Of a stretch of 64,000 bases of DNA, positions 40,852 through 51,195 are shown one piece after another (position 1 is the first letter of the stretch; each line of letters opens with the position of its first letter). The DNA comes from Macrostomum hystrix (Eukaryota; Platyhelminthes; Macrostomidae): NCBI GenBank assembly GCA_950097015.1, contig CATNEN010000010.1, forward strand, positions 2,310,501-2,374,500, given 5' to 3'. A program made the position numbers and the translations under genes. The notes below the pieces were generated by a model, which saw only the letters and a list, made by a program, of their open reading frames with translations, was not told where the DNA came from and did no database searches.

Positions 40852-43449
40852 ATGGAGGCCGGCAGCGAGGCGGAATTGAGATGGCCCAGGCTGCTGTTTA
40901 TTGGTGACTCTCTGACAGAGGTGAGTTACACATCTGCTACTCAGCTAGTATTGAGCCTTCTGTTGCCAACTTGTCTTGCTTGTGCTTAACGACTGGGGAT
41001 ACTATATCTATGCTTTTCTCCAAGCAACTCAGTCGCTCCTAAGAAGCGTATCGTCCCTGACTTTTTCATCGTCAGGCAAGTGTACTCTAACACTTAACTG
41101 TGAGTGGCAGAGTGGCAGGGGGTATGGCGGGGGTAAGTGGCAGAGCGCTATAACACGTTTGTCTCTCGTACGAAGATCCCTGAGCACGATTCTGCACGGT
41201 GAGGCCACGTTCATTTGGGATGCAGTCGCGGAGAGAAGGCTTGATGGCCAACCTCAAAGACACAGTGAAACAGGACACTGCCTGACGATGACAAAGTCGG
41301 CGCAGATGTACACACCTGAACGAGTGTTTGCCTGCGTACAGTATTTGCGCAGAGCAAATACGAGTGTTTGCGCAGAGCCTGTCTGGGCCATAGACAATTC
41401 GCTTGAAGCCGAGCCGCAGAACGCGGATTCTCCTCCCACAGCAGGGATTCGCGCAGCCCAGCGGCTGGCTGGCCCGTCTGGCCGACCGGACCCAGCGCCG
41501 CTGCGACGTGGTCGGGCGCGGCTTCTCTGGCTACAACAGCCGCTGGTGGCGCCTCCTGGCTCCGCGGCTGCTGACAGACACGACGCTCCGCGGCTGCGAG
41601 CTCTGCGGGGTCTTTCTGGGTTGCAACGACTCCTGCGGCTCAGGACACCGCCTGCATGTGCCACTGGACGAGTTCAGAGACAATGTCAGCTGCATTGTCA
41701 GGCACCTCAAGGTCAGTTCCTTCCTTGGAAGCTCAGTCCTATAAATCAATTTCAGCCCTTCAGGCACAATGTCAGCTACATTGTCAGGCACCTCAAGGTC
41801 AGTTCCTTCCTTGGAAGCTCAGTCCTATAAATCTATTTCAGCCCTTCAGGCACAATGTCAGCTACATTGTCAGGCCCAAAATAGCCTGCGTTGAACTGGT
41901 CGCATCGACAATATCGGATCAGGAAGTAGTTTACTGTCTACCACCAGTACAAGAAAGTAGCTAAGGTCATTATTTTTTATCAATACGAAAGCAATCCCGT
42001 GCTTGCTATTCCGCTTCAAAAATCCATTTTTCAATGGACTCACCCTGTGCTGATTGCTAATCAATTAGTGCTTTGGCAACCAGTCAAGGTGACTAAGTGC
42101 TAAGGTGGTTACAAAAGCATCTGATTTTTGTAATGATCCAGAATTAGCCCAGGAAACAGAGAAGACTGCAAGAGATTTCGGAACACAACAAAGTACAAAG
42201 GGGCACAGCTGTGCTGTGCTCACGCAGCATGTTGAGAGTATAATAATAAAAATAATATTTGCAGGAGGGCTGCGGGCAATGGCACATCATATAGTGACAC
42301 TTGACCCGCAGCCAGCGAGGAGGCAATTCTGCCTATTCCGCTGACTTCTGAGCACACGCGCACACAGATACTGTACGCAGGCATACGCTCACACAGGTGT
42401 GTACATTTGCCCTGACTCTTTCATCGTCAGGCAGTGTACACTCTCACTGTGCCTTAGAGGTTCGCCCTGAAGGGCGTAAATTGCACGACAAGCCCACAAG
42501 CCTTCTCTCCACGGCTGCGGCCCAATTTGATGTGGCCTCTCCGCGGAATCGAGCTCAGGGACCTTGGTACGAGAGGCAAACGCGGTAACCGCTCTGCCAC
42601 TGACCCCCTCATGTTAGTGGAGTTAGTAGAGAGTACTAGTGGAGATAAAAGTGCAACTGCTTTAAAAATAGACTGAATTCTGAACGACTCGCAGGCCCGC
42701 GGTCTGACAAGCCGGCAGATCCTGATCATCAACGTGCCACCAGTCAACGAGGCGGTTTGTTCTACAGAGTTCAGTAAGTCCCTTGCCGACTGCCTGGAGT
42801 TCAGTCGGGCGCTTGGCGAGGCTGCCGACGAGGCGGGCGTCAGCCTGGTTGACGTTTGCGGACAGTTCCTGGCGCGGCAGGTTAGTGTGGGCTTTAGTGG
42901 ACTTAAGTCAGTGGACTTTAGGCGGTGTTGCAGAGTGTCTACGGACTGGGAGACTATTGGAGGCAGTCTAGGGACTGAGTACCTTAGAGTGACTTAGGGG
43001 ACTAAGATTGTATGAGGATGCCTGGTTACTGAGGGTGTCTGGAGATAGCTTGAATCTTTAAGCGTGTCTGGGGACTGAGTGCGCCTTGAGACAGTTTCAC
43101 TGCATGAGGGTGTCTGTGCACTGAGGGTGTCTGTGCACTGAGGGTGTCTGGAGAGTTTCACTTACGGTGTCTGGGGACTGTTGACTGCTGCAATAGTGAT
43201 CTCTGGTGAAGGTGAAGTTTTTATTCCTTCACTTATCCACCCCGCATCACCCAGAACTGGCAGCAGCTGCTCAGCCCAGATGGGGTGCACTTTAGCAAGC
43301 TTGGATCCGAGGCTCTCTTTGACTGTCTATGGCCTGAGGTGTCGCAGCGAATCAGCCACCTGCCGATGATGCTACCTGACTATCGCGTTGTTATGGAGGC
43401 TGGCGACTGGCGACTCTGCCTGCAGACGTGGGGTCCCGAAAATAATTAG
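40852..43449 (+). CDS. IAH1: Isoamyl acetate-hydrolysing esterase 1 homologue, GDSL/SGNH hydrolase (four exons)
   Basis: Exons 40852-40920, 41442-41711, 42695-42880 and 43255-43449, all phase 0, give 239 residues (human IAH1 248). The SGNH blocks are all present: Ser20 in GDSLTE, Gly53 in GFSGYNSRW, Asn85 in GCNDS, and Asp184-x2-His187 in SPDGVHFS. WPRLLFIGDS at the N-terminus and LFDCLWPEV near the C-terminus match IAH1. It should hydrolyse short acyl esters in the cytosol; there is no signal peptide. An acceptor-like CATCCCAG ends at 40838, thirteen bases before the ATG. AATAAA follows at 43614. Introns 1 and 2 each hold a SINE-A, in opposite orientation. The 3' end of exon 2 with its donor is duplicated in intron 2, making a possible 42-base extra exon (41756-41797). 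Exon 2 Cys content is high for the family. Confidence 0.94.
41125..41350 (+). mobile_element. SINE-A copy in IAH1 intron 1, with a reverse fragment beside it
   Basis: AGTGGCAGAGCGCTATAAC (A box), GAGCACGATTCTGC (decayed B box), GGTGAGGCCACGTTCATT, GAGAAGGCTTGATGG and GTACACACCTGAACGAG follow the SINE-A order; the 3' third is missing. At about 41056-41095 CTTTTTCATCGTCAGGCAAG is a short reverse-oriented piece of the same SINE, so two insertions lie head to head. Confidence 0.85.
41681..41880 (+). repeat. 86-bp tandem duplication of the IAH1 exon 2 end and its donor
   Basis: CAATGTCAGC starts at 41681, 41767 and 41853, exactly 86 bases apart. Each complete unit holds ATTTCAG, a 42-base open stretch, and CTCAAG|GTCAGTTCC. 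The third unit stops before the donor. Units differ at only a few bases, so the duplication is recent. Confidence 0.93.
42238..42608 (-). mobile_element. SINE-A copy in IAH1 intron 2, reverse orientation
   Basis: Read on the minus strand: GTGGCAGAGCGGTTACCGCG (A box), GAGCTCGATTCCGCGG (well-kept B box), GAGGCCACATCAAATTGGGC, GAGAAGGCTTGTGG, GAAAGAGTCAGGGC and the ATT-type tail. It is the best preserved and longest SINE-A here (about 370 bp). Confidence 0.9.
43020..43165 (+). repeat. Short degenerate GGGTGTCTG repeat in IAH1 intron 3
   Basis: Words CTGAGGGTGTCTGTGCA and AGGGTGTCTGGAGA recur at 17-40 base spacing between 43020 and 43165, with looser copies from 42960. Low copy number. Confidence 0.7.
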
Positions 43450-43613
43450 AGTGCTGACTCGCGTACTCTGTGACGCTTATTCGAGTACATTACTCACAGG
43501 AGATATGTGCAGACTGACAATCAGTGACTGTTAGTGGCTTTTCAGGAGCATAAAAGCTTGGTAAGGCAATTTTTTTACATTTCTTTGTATTATCATAATT
43601 TCGTACTAGTGGA

Positions 43614-43619
43614 AATAAA
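43614..43619 (+). terminator. Poly(A) signal of IAH1
   Basis: AATAAA in GTGGAAATAAAAACGG, about 165 bases after the IAH1 stop. Confidence 0.65.
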
Positions 43620-43769
43620 AACGGATTTTTAGAAAACAATGCGCACCTCTGTTCTGATCTTCAGTCTAGCTGCAGATTAATGCTGTCCTCTTAAAGAAAC
43701 TGAGTGACGACTTAGAAGCTTTGTAGCTCGTATGTGCGAGGATATGCTCAGGAAAGTTTTAATCAATTA

Positions 43770-45102
43770 AATTTGAACGGCGACCAAACGCCGCGACCAT
43801 GTCGCCACTGTGGTTCACCGACTTACACGGAGGCAGCGGCCATGACAGCGGGTCGAAATTTCAGGAGCGTGTCAAAATGGACTCCAAGCAGCTTACGGTT
43901 GTGAACCGTGGGACAGAAGTTCCACAAAGGAAGACCGTCGGAGCTGCGTTGAACTCATAGTTTGAGCTCGTGAAAAGAGTAGCGGAGGACTTGGTCGGTG
44001 ACAGCGCAAGGTCCTTCTTCGAGAGGTAGACACAGAGCTGGTTCAGGTACGGTTGGATGACAATTGCCAGGTTGGCGACACTAGGGCTTCTGGTGTAAAC
44101 CGTGAGGTCGTTGGCATACTGCGTCAGCTGGATCTTGACAGGAGGAGCCGGGATGTCACTCATGTACAAATTGTAGAAGGTAAAGAGGAGTGGGGACAGA
44201 ACCCCTCCCTAAGGCACGCCCGCTCTAAGACGCCTGGCCGGGGAGAGCGAGCCACGAAAGAGGACTCTCGTGCTCCGACTGCAGAGGTACGCACTGGTCG
44301 CATTGAAGTCGCCAAGTACCAGATGAGTCCAGGCCGAGGTATTCTCCAGAAACGACGCAGCGTCGAGCTGGTAATCCGCAGGATAGGAGCTGGCAGATGG
44401 GACATAGCAGTTGTGAATGCGTAGGCTGTCTTGCCCGGAAACGATGGTAACGGACTGCAGGCGTTCGGCAGTTTGAGTAGCATGTCTAGGCAGCTTGACA
44501 ATCGAATGGTAGTTAAGACCAGATTTGACGAGGATGCACAGGCCACCGTCTTTGTTGTGCTGCCTCTCAACCCTAATGACTTCGTAGCCGTCGATGTGAA
44601 GCTTGGAGTTGGGCCGCAGCTTGGTTTCCTGGACGGCCGCCACGTCAATCTGTCCGCTCCCGAGAAGATGGCCGAGCTCGTCACATTTGCTGCTAATGCC
44701 GTTAAGATCGATTTGAAGAACTTTGAAGTCGCTCGAGTTTTTGACGTGACCAAGAGTGATAGGGCCTCTGGAGTTAGGGCCGCTGCTTGCCACGCTGCAT
44801 GGCCAGGTGGCAGTACCCGGGTTAGGTTCAATGCCGGCGAGGAGCAAAAGCAAGCGGATCAGAGAAGCCGGCTGTCGCTGATCCGCGAACAAAAAAGCAC
44901 AGAACGCCGAGGTTCCCGAGAGAGAAGGTAGGGGCCATGCGGGACTTGAAGGAGGTTCTGCAGCTCTTGGCCACCTTGGTGGGTGGAACCGCGACGAAGA
45001 CCCGGCTGCATGAGCTTGGTTCCGCAGCTATTGGTCGGCGCATCTGAAGGCTGCGACCAAGGCTGAGTCCAAGGACTGGGGAAGGGGACACCACACCAAC
45101 CT
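43770..45102 (-). mobile_element. Internally deleted non-LTR retrotransposon (endonuclease fused to RT remnant)
   Basis: On the minus strand one frame from 44892 to 43861 encodes an APE-type endonuclease followed directly by the middle of a reverse transcriptase. The endonuclease has LQIDLNGISSKCDEL, AAVQETKL and LVLGDFNATS. At about 44275 it jumps to RVLFRGSLSPARRLRAGVP of the RT, skipping the end of the endonuclease and the RT fingers. The Gln of GVPQG is a stop (TAG at 44211-44209); GGVLSPLL and YMSDIP continue in the same frame. The catalytic box is YAND instead of YADD (44118-44107). A motif GIEPNPGT lies near the N-terminus. TCAATTA at 43763-43769 and 45103-45109 is a possible 7-bp target-site duplication. 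The copy is dead. It is of a different family from the element at 111-2626. Confidence 0.88.
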
Positions 45103-45114
45103 TCAATTACCCCA

Positions 45115-45240
45115 GCTAATGCCGCCTAGTGGTTAGAGCGTCCGACTCATGACTTGAAGGTCGGAGGTTCGATTCTCGACTCTACTCGAACAATTGTGTC
45201 CTTTGGGAAGACACTCAACTCTGCATTGCTGCATTATTGA
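45115..45240 (+). mobile_element. SINE-B 5' fragment with tRNA-Met-like head
   Basis: CCGCCTAGTGGTTAGAGCG, CCGACTCATGACTTGAAGG and GGAGGTTCGATTC form D arm, anticodon arm (CAT) and T arm of an elongator tRNA-Met-like sequence. TTGTGTCCTTTGGGAAGACA and the start of the next SINE-B block follow, then it is cut off. No tRNA acceptor stem pairs, so it is not a tRNA gene. Confidence 0.85.
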
Positions 45241-45617
45241 ATACGAGCTATACCTAAGACCTGAATCGCTCAATCTAAAGTTTCAATACGTGGCATAAAC
45301 CACCTGTTAAATTACGGAATTTTTTATTTTAAAAGACTCTTCATTTGGATACACTGAGACTGATTAATCGGCTGGCCAAAACACATGCTTTTAACAAAGA
45401 AAATGTAAGAAAAATGTTTTCGTTTATATTTACACTGGAAAGTAGTAGAATCGAAATATTATGAATCATTGCCTGTGCTGGTAACATACGTGATCCAGCA
45501 CAGCCGTCTATAAACTTAGCGCGTCACAAAGTGGCAACTTGTAAAAGTTAAAATGCGTCGCATGCTCTACTAAAAGTAGATAATGAAAAAGTAGTTCCTG
45601 GCGCTGATGAGTCCGCC
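45241..45617. other. Spacer / 3' UTR of the minus-strand zinc-finger gene
   Basis: AT-rich. TTTATT at 45323-45328 is a minus-strand AATAAA, about 290 bases after the stop of the gene at 45618-46991. Confidence 0.45.
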
Positions 45618-46275
45618 TTAGCGCCCGCCATGTTTCAGTTCAACGTGACGCCGCAGAGCCGCCCTCGACGCAAAGATTCGACCGTCGCAGGCGGCGCAGA
45701 GAAACGAAGGCCTCCCAGCCGCGCTTAGACACTCGGCCGCGTGCTGACGGCTGTGGTCGGGACCGGTTCTGAAGGAGCCGCACAGGCCGCAGGCTCCGTT
45801 GGCTAGCTGGTGGTCGCGTTCAATGTGCTGAGCCAGCTGGCGACTGCTGCGGAAGGGTTCGGTGCTGCACCAATGGCAGCTAAAACATCCAGTGTGGAGC
45901 GGCTGGCTGGTCTGATGATTGTTGATGCCCGGCCGCGGATGCGACTGCCATGCGATCTTAGAGGGCAGCAGCTGTTGCAGCGGGAGCTGTAGAGTCTGTG
46001 GCCACCAAAGCCGACTGGCATCAGAAGGCACCGCAAGATGCTGTTGGAGCCGCTGCTGCTGTTGCTGCAGTGGCCGCAGCTGCAGCGGCTGCAGTGGAGG
46101 CGTTGAATGAGGTGGCGTTAGGGGCGGAAGCTGCTGTGGAGGCTGTGGACGCCAAGCTCGGCATTGCAAGCTGTCAGCGCCCCGTACAGCACAGCTAATG
46201 CAGGCACAGAGGCGGTCACTGACAATTTGCGGCGGACCCCATCGCCGTATCTGCTGCTGCTGCTGCTGCTGCTGA

Positions 46276-46307
<32 letters not shown>

Positions 46308-46312
46308 TTGTA

Positions 46313-46349
<37 letters not shown>

Positions 46350-46991
46350 CTGTTGTTGTTGCATTTGCTGCTGCTGTTGTTGTTGTATCTGCTGCTGCTG
46401 CTGTTGTTGTTGTAATTGCTGCTGCTGCTGTTGTTGTTGTATCTGCTGCTGCTGTTGTTGTTTTATCTGCTGCTGCTGCTGTTGTTGTTGTAATTGCTGC
46501 TGCTGCTGTTGTTGTTGTATCTGCTGCTGCTGCTGCTGTTGCTGCTGCTGATAATAAAAGTACGCGGAGAATGGCTGTGCTCGATTTAACCAAGAGTCTA
46601 ACTCGCTAGCAGCTTGCTGCGGTTGCTGCGGCGGTTGTGGCGGACACAGCACCGGTGGTGTGGGCGGCTGCGGCTCCTCTGGAAGCCACCATCTAAGATA
46701 GCCATTTTGAGCACTGTTCATTGCTGCCGAGGGTATCGAATTGCTGCGCTGCTGCGGCTTCGCCTTGGGTGCGGCTTCAGGTGCCGGCGGTGGCGCTGGA
46801 GGTTGTGCTGATGGCGGTAACTTGTGCGGAGGCGTCGGAGCCTCGCTGACGACATCCAGTTTCGACGAACCAGAATAGGACAAGTCGATGACTAGCCTGC
46901 CCTCGCAGTAATCTGAGTCGTCGAAATCGTTTTCATAATCCGAGTCTGTGAGCAGCTCGTGGCTCACGGCTGAGTGTTGGAGTTGCTGCAT
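45618..46991 (-). CDS. Polyglutamine C2H2 zinc-finger protein
   Basis: 457 residues in one exon. The N-terminal 40 residues are acidic (TDSDYENDFDDSDYCEG), then a Pro-rich segment, then a glutamine region of roughly 100 residues made of CAG and CAA blocks split by Ile, Leu, His or Lys. The C-terminal 85 residues hold finger-like units: FSCHWC...HIERDH, GACGLC...RQHAAEC (last ligand Cys) and FLCAAC...RHVELKH. This is a likely nuclear regulator; family not recognised. The ATG at 46991 was chosen because CTGCACTTTTAG ends four bases before it; the open frame upstream of this has no ATG. Antisense frames through the glutamine region (poly-Leu, poly-Ala) are shadows. AATAAA on this strand is at 45328-45323. 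Confidence 0.8.
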
Positions 46992-47070
46992 GCGGCTAAA
47001 AGTGCAGGAAATCGTAGATTTGGTATACTCGGTTAAAGTACGCAATGTACCGCAACACTAGGTAACACTC

Positions 47071-47375
47071 AGTACATTTCGGTCATATTTAGAGACATTT
47101 CGGTAACATCCTTCAGTGTATCTAATTTCTAATTCTAACGATTCCAAGCACGTTGATCTTTAGCTTACAATATGTAGTTACATTGTTACACAAGAGGCAA
47201 CCATGATTTGGGTATGTATGGGACTTTTTATCGGTAACTATTTATGTTACCGAAATGTCTCAGCATGTTACCGAAATGTCTCAGCATGTTACCGAAATGT
47301 ACTGACTATTACCAAAATGTACCTGACTTGAAACCGAAATGTCTGTTACCGAATTGTCTGTTACCGAATTGTCCT
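47071..47375. repeat. Inverted GTTACCGAAATGT repeats
   Basis: ACATTTCGGT and GACATTTCGGTAACATC occur at about 47073 and 47093; their complements GTTACCGAAATGT(CT) occur at least twice at about 47245-47300, and decayed ACCGAAATGT/ACCGAATTGT copies run to 47375. The arrangement could be a small foldback element of about 300 bp or an inverted minisatellite. No TIR/TSD pair is clear. Confidence 0.6.
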
Positions 47376-48465
47376 GCCCCCAATGGACTTCCTACCGGAG
47401 AACCCGGCATGAGCTCTTTTTAATTCGTGAATAAATTAAAGTACCGAACCAACTTGTCCAATAATTATACTCTTGTTAAATCCACATTAAAACGCCCAGT
47501 GATGATGCAATTAATAGTCGTAGTTTATATCAATAATCAGGCCCGAAAATCGGGAAATTCAATTTAAAAAACTTACATTTTTATTCCACGCTCAATAGTC
47601 AAAAGCTTCAGCAGAAATGTTGCGTTATTTGCTTTGTGGGAATGTCTTCGGCACAGGGTCAGGAAAGGCGGATGAATGTGCTCTTGAACGAACGATTCTC
47701 ATTAAACACAAGTAAGGCTAGATCAGAATGGCTTTTATTTTACGCAGGTTTTGTTTCTCAATTTAACACCTCCCTATCTTGTCGCCCGATTCTATTGGCT
47801 GGCCCAAACAAAGATTTTTTGCCCTTCCAGCCAATAAAATTAATTGAGGCAAGATGGAGGGTGCGCCTTCGACTTAGGCTTATCGTGCATCGGCAGTTAA
47901 TTCTAGAAATTTTTATTGCCCTTTATTTATCTGCCCAATTAGGTTTATCTGCCCAAACTAATTGACCGCATGTATATTCCACAGACGAGTGTGTGGAATA
48001 ACAGCGCAAGATATTTTAACTCTAATCTGAAACAAATATTATGAGCGAAGTTCCAAATTTTCGATTCATAAAAGCTTACTTTAGGCTAGGCTCTGTTGCA
48101 CTCTGTTTCTTATAATCTTATTGTACTTTAATAATTAGTTATTCAAATCGAAGCGCTCTTTAATTCTTTAAAAATCAAATGATTTTCTGTTAAACTGGCT
48201 TTTTGGAAAGCTGCTTTAATAAAAATGATAGTTCCAATAAATATCAGAGCTCGGAGCCTTAAAAATTCGAGAATCTTGAATGGATCAGGAAATAAACAAG
48301 TCTTCCTTGCACTTTGAGGGCTAATCAGATTTCCCCATTAAGGCATGTACAAAGGCCTTGACACTTATACAGGATTCTGTCGTTGGGGGAAAACTGCATG
48401 GGATGGCCCTAAGTTCCAAACCATTTGCGTCATTTGTTGGTGATAAACATGCTACCTATTTTGAG
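47376..48465. other. Spacer before the 19-bp array
   Basis: AT-rich; contains the hairpin at 47769-47870. The open frame at 47636-47965 lacks any recognisable domain or codon bias. Nothing else seen. Confidence 0.4.
47769..47870. repeat. Imperfect hairpin, arms about 30 bases
   Basis: CCTCCCTATCTTG...TATTGGCTGG at 47769-47802 pairs with CCAGCCAATAAAATTAATTG...CAAGATGGAGG at about 47828-47870; the loop is about 25 bases. Ten bases at the inner end (TATTGGCTGG) pair perfectly and further pairing resumes at the outer end. Confidence 0.55.
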
Positions 48466-51195
48466 ATGGAGCTAGGATTGTAAGACGGAGATGGGATTGT
48501 AAGACGGAGATGGGATTGTAAGACGGAGATGGGATTGTAAGACGGAGATGGGATTGTAAGAAGGAGATGGGATTGTAAGACGGAGATGGGATTGTAAGAC
48601 GGAGATGGGATTGTAAGACGGAGATGGGATTGTAAGACGGAGATGGGATTGTAAGACGGAGATGGGATTTTAAGATGGAGATTGGATTGTAAGACAGGCA
48701 TGGGATTGAAAGATGGAGATTGGATTGTAAGACGGAGATGGGATTGTAAGAAGGAGATGGGATTGTAAGACGGAGCTGGGATTGTAAGACGGAGATGGGA
48801 TTGTAAGAAGGAGATGGGATTGTAAGACGGAGATGGGATTGTAAGACGGAGATGGGATTGTAAGACGGAGATGGGATTGTAAGACGGAGATGGGATTGTA
48901 AGACGGAGATGGGATTTTAAGATGGAGATTGGATTGTAAGACAGACATGGGATTGAAAGATGGAGATGGGATTGTAAGACGGAGATGGGGTTGTAAGACG
49001 GAGATGGGATTGTAAGAAGGAGATGGGATTGTAAGACGGAGATGGGATTGTAAGACGGAGATGGGATTGTAAGACGGAGATGGGATTGTAAGACGGAGAT
49101 GGGATTTTAAGATGGAGATTGGATTGTAAGACAGACATGGGATTGAAAGATGGAGATGGGATTGTAAGACGGAGATGGGATTGTAAGACGGAGATGGAAT
49201 TGTAAGACGGAGATGGGATTGTAAGACGGAGATGGGATTATAAGACGGAGATATGATTGTAAGACGGAGATGGGATTTTAAGACGGAGATGGGATTGTAT
49301 GACGGAGATGGGATTGTAAGACAGACATGGGATTGTAAGACGGAGATGGGATTGTAAGACGGAGATGGGATTGTAAGACAGACATGGGATTGTAAGACGG
49401 AGATGGGATTGTAAGACGGAGATGGGATTTTAAGATGGAGATTGGATTGTAAGACAGACATGGGATTGAAAGATGGAGATGGGATTGTAAGACGGAGATG
49501 GGATTTTAAGATGGAGATTGGATTGTAAGACAGACATGGGATTGAAAGATGGAGATTGGATTGTAAGACAGACATGGGATTGTGAGACGGAGCTGGGATT
49601 GTAAGACGGGGATGGGATTGTAAGACGGAGATGGATTGTAAGACGGAGATGGGATTGTAAGACGGAGATGGGATTGTAAGACGGAGATGGGATTGTAAGA
49701 CGGAGATGGGATTTTAAGATGGAGATTGGATTTTAAGACAGACATGGGATTGAAAGATGGAGATGGGATTGTAAGACGGAGATGGGATTGAAAGATGGAG
49801 ATGGGATTGTAAGACGGAGATGGGATTTTAAGATGGAGATTGGATTGTAAGACAGACATGGGATTGAAAGATGGAGATGGGATTGTAAGACAGACATGGG
49901 ATTGAAAGATGGAGATGGGATTGTAAGACGGAGATGGGATTGTAAGACGGAGATGGGATTGTAAGAAGGAGATGGGATTGTAAGACGGAGATGGGATTGT
50001 AAGACGGAGATGGGATTGTAAGACGGAGATGGGATTGTAAGACGGAGATGGGATTGTAAGACGGAGATGGGATTTTAAGATGGAGATTGGATTGTAAGAC
50101 AGACATGGGATTGTAAGACGGAGATGGGATTGTAAGACGGAGATGGGATTTTAAGATGGAGATTGGATTGTAAGACAGACATGGGATTGTAAGACGGAGA
50201 TGGGATTGTAAGACGGAGATGGGATTTTAAGATGGAGATTGGATTGTAAGACAGACATGGGATTGAAAGATGGAGATGGGATTGTAAGACGGAGATGGGA
50301 TTGAAAGATGGAGATGGGATTGTAAGACGGAGATGGGATTTTAAGATGGAGATTGGATTGTAAGACAGACATGGGATTGAAAGATGGAGATGGGATTGTA
50401 AGACAGACATGGGATTGAAAGATGGAGATGGGATTGTAAGACGGAGATGGGATTGTAAGACGGAGATGGGATTGTAAGAAGGAGATGGGATTGTAAGACG
50501 GAGATGGGATTGTAAGACGGAGATGGGATTGTATGACGGAGATGGGATTGTAAGACAGACATGGGATTGTAAGACGGAGATGGGATTGTAAGACGGAGAT
50601 GGGATTGTAAGACAGACATGGGATTGTAAGACGGAGATGGGATTGTAAGACGGAGATGGGATTTTAAGATGGAGATTGGATTGTAAGACAGACATGGGAT
50701 TGAAAGATGGAGATGGGATTGTAAGAAGGAGATGGGATTGTAAGACGGAGATGGGATTGTAAGACAGACATGGGATTGAAAGATGGAGATTGGATTGTAA
50801 GACAGACATGGGATTGTAAGACGGAGCTGGGATTGTAAGACGGGGATGGGATTGTAAGACGGAGATGGATTGTAAGACGGAGATGGGATTGTAAGACGGA
50901 GATGGGATTGTAAGACGGAGATGGGATTGTAAGACGGAGATGGGATTTTAAGATGGAGATTGGATTTTAAGACAGACATGGGATTGAAAGATGGAGATGG
51001 GATTGTAAGACGGAGATGGGATTGAAAGATGGAGATGGGATTGTAAGACGGAGATGGGATTTTAAGATGGAGATTGGATTGTAAGACAGACATGGGATTG
51101 AAAGATGGAGATGGGATTGTAAGACAGACATGGGATTGAAAGATGGAGATGGGATTGTAAGACGGAGATGGGATTGTAAGATGGAGATGGGATTG
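48466..51195 (+). repeat. 19-bp minisatellite, about 143 units, with higher-order duplication
   Basis: Unit GGAGATGGGATTGTAAGAC. Variants: AGACAGACATGGGATTG, AAGATGGAGATTGG, AAGAAGGAG. An 18-base unit (GGAGATGGATTGTAAGAC) with the same rare neighbours (GGAGCTGGG, GGGGATGGG) occurs at 49591 and again at 50825, so a block was duplicated with an offset of about 1.23 kb. The minus strand is open for long stretches in all frames because the unit lacks stops on that strand; these frames are not genes. Confidence 0.95.

Noticed and set aside
45122-45182. tRNA-Met gene
   Set aside because: D, anticodon and T arms are recognisable but there is no acceptor stem, and the SINE-B body follows immediately.
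47636-47965. 109-codon plus-strand frame
   Set aside because: Overlaps an inverted repeat and shows no domain or codon preference.
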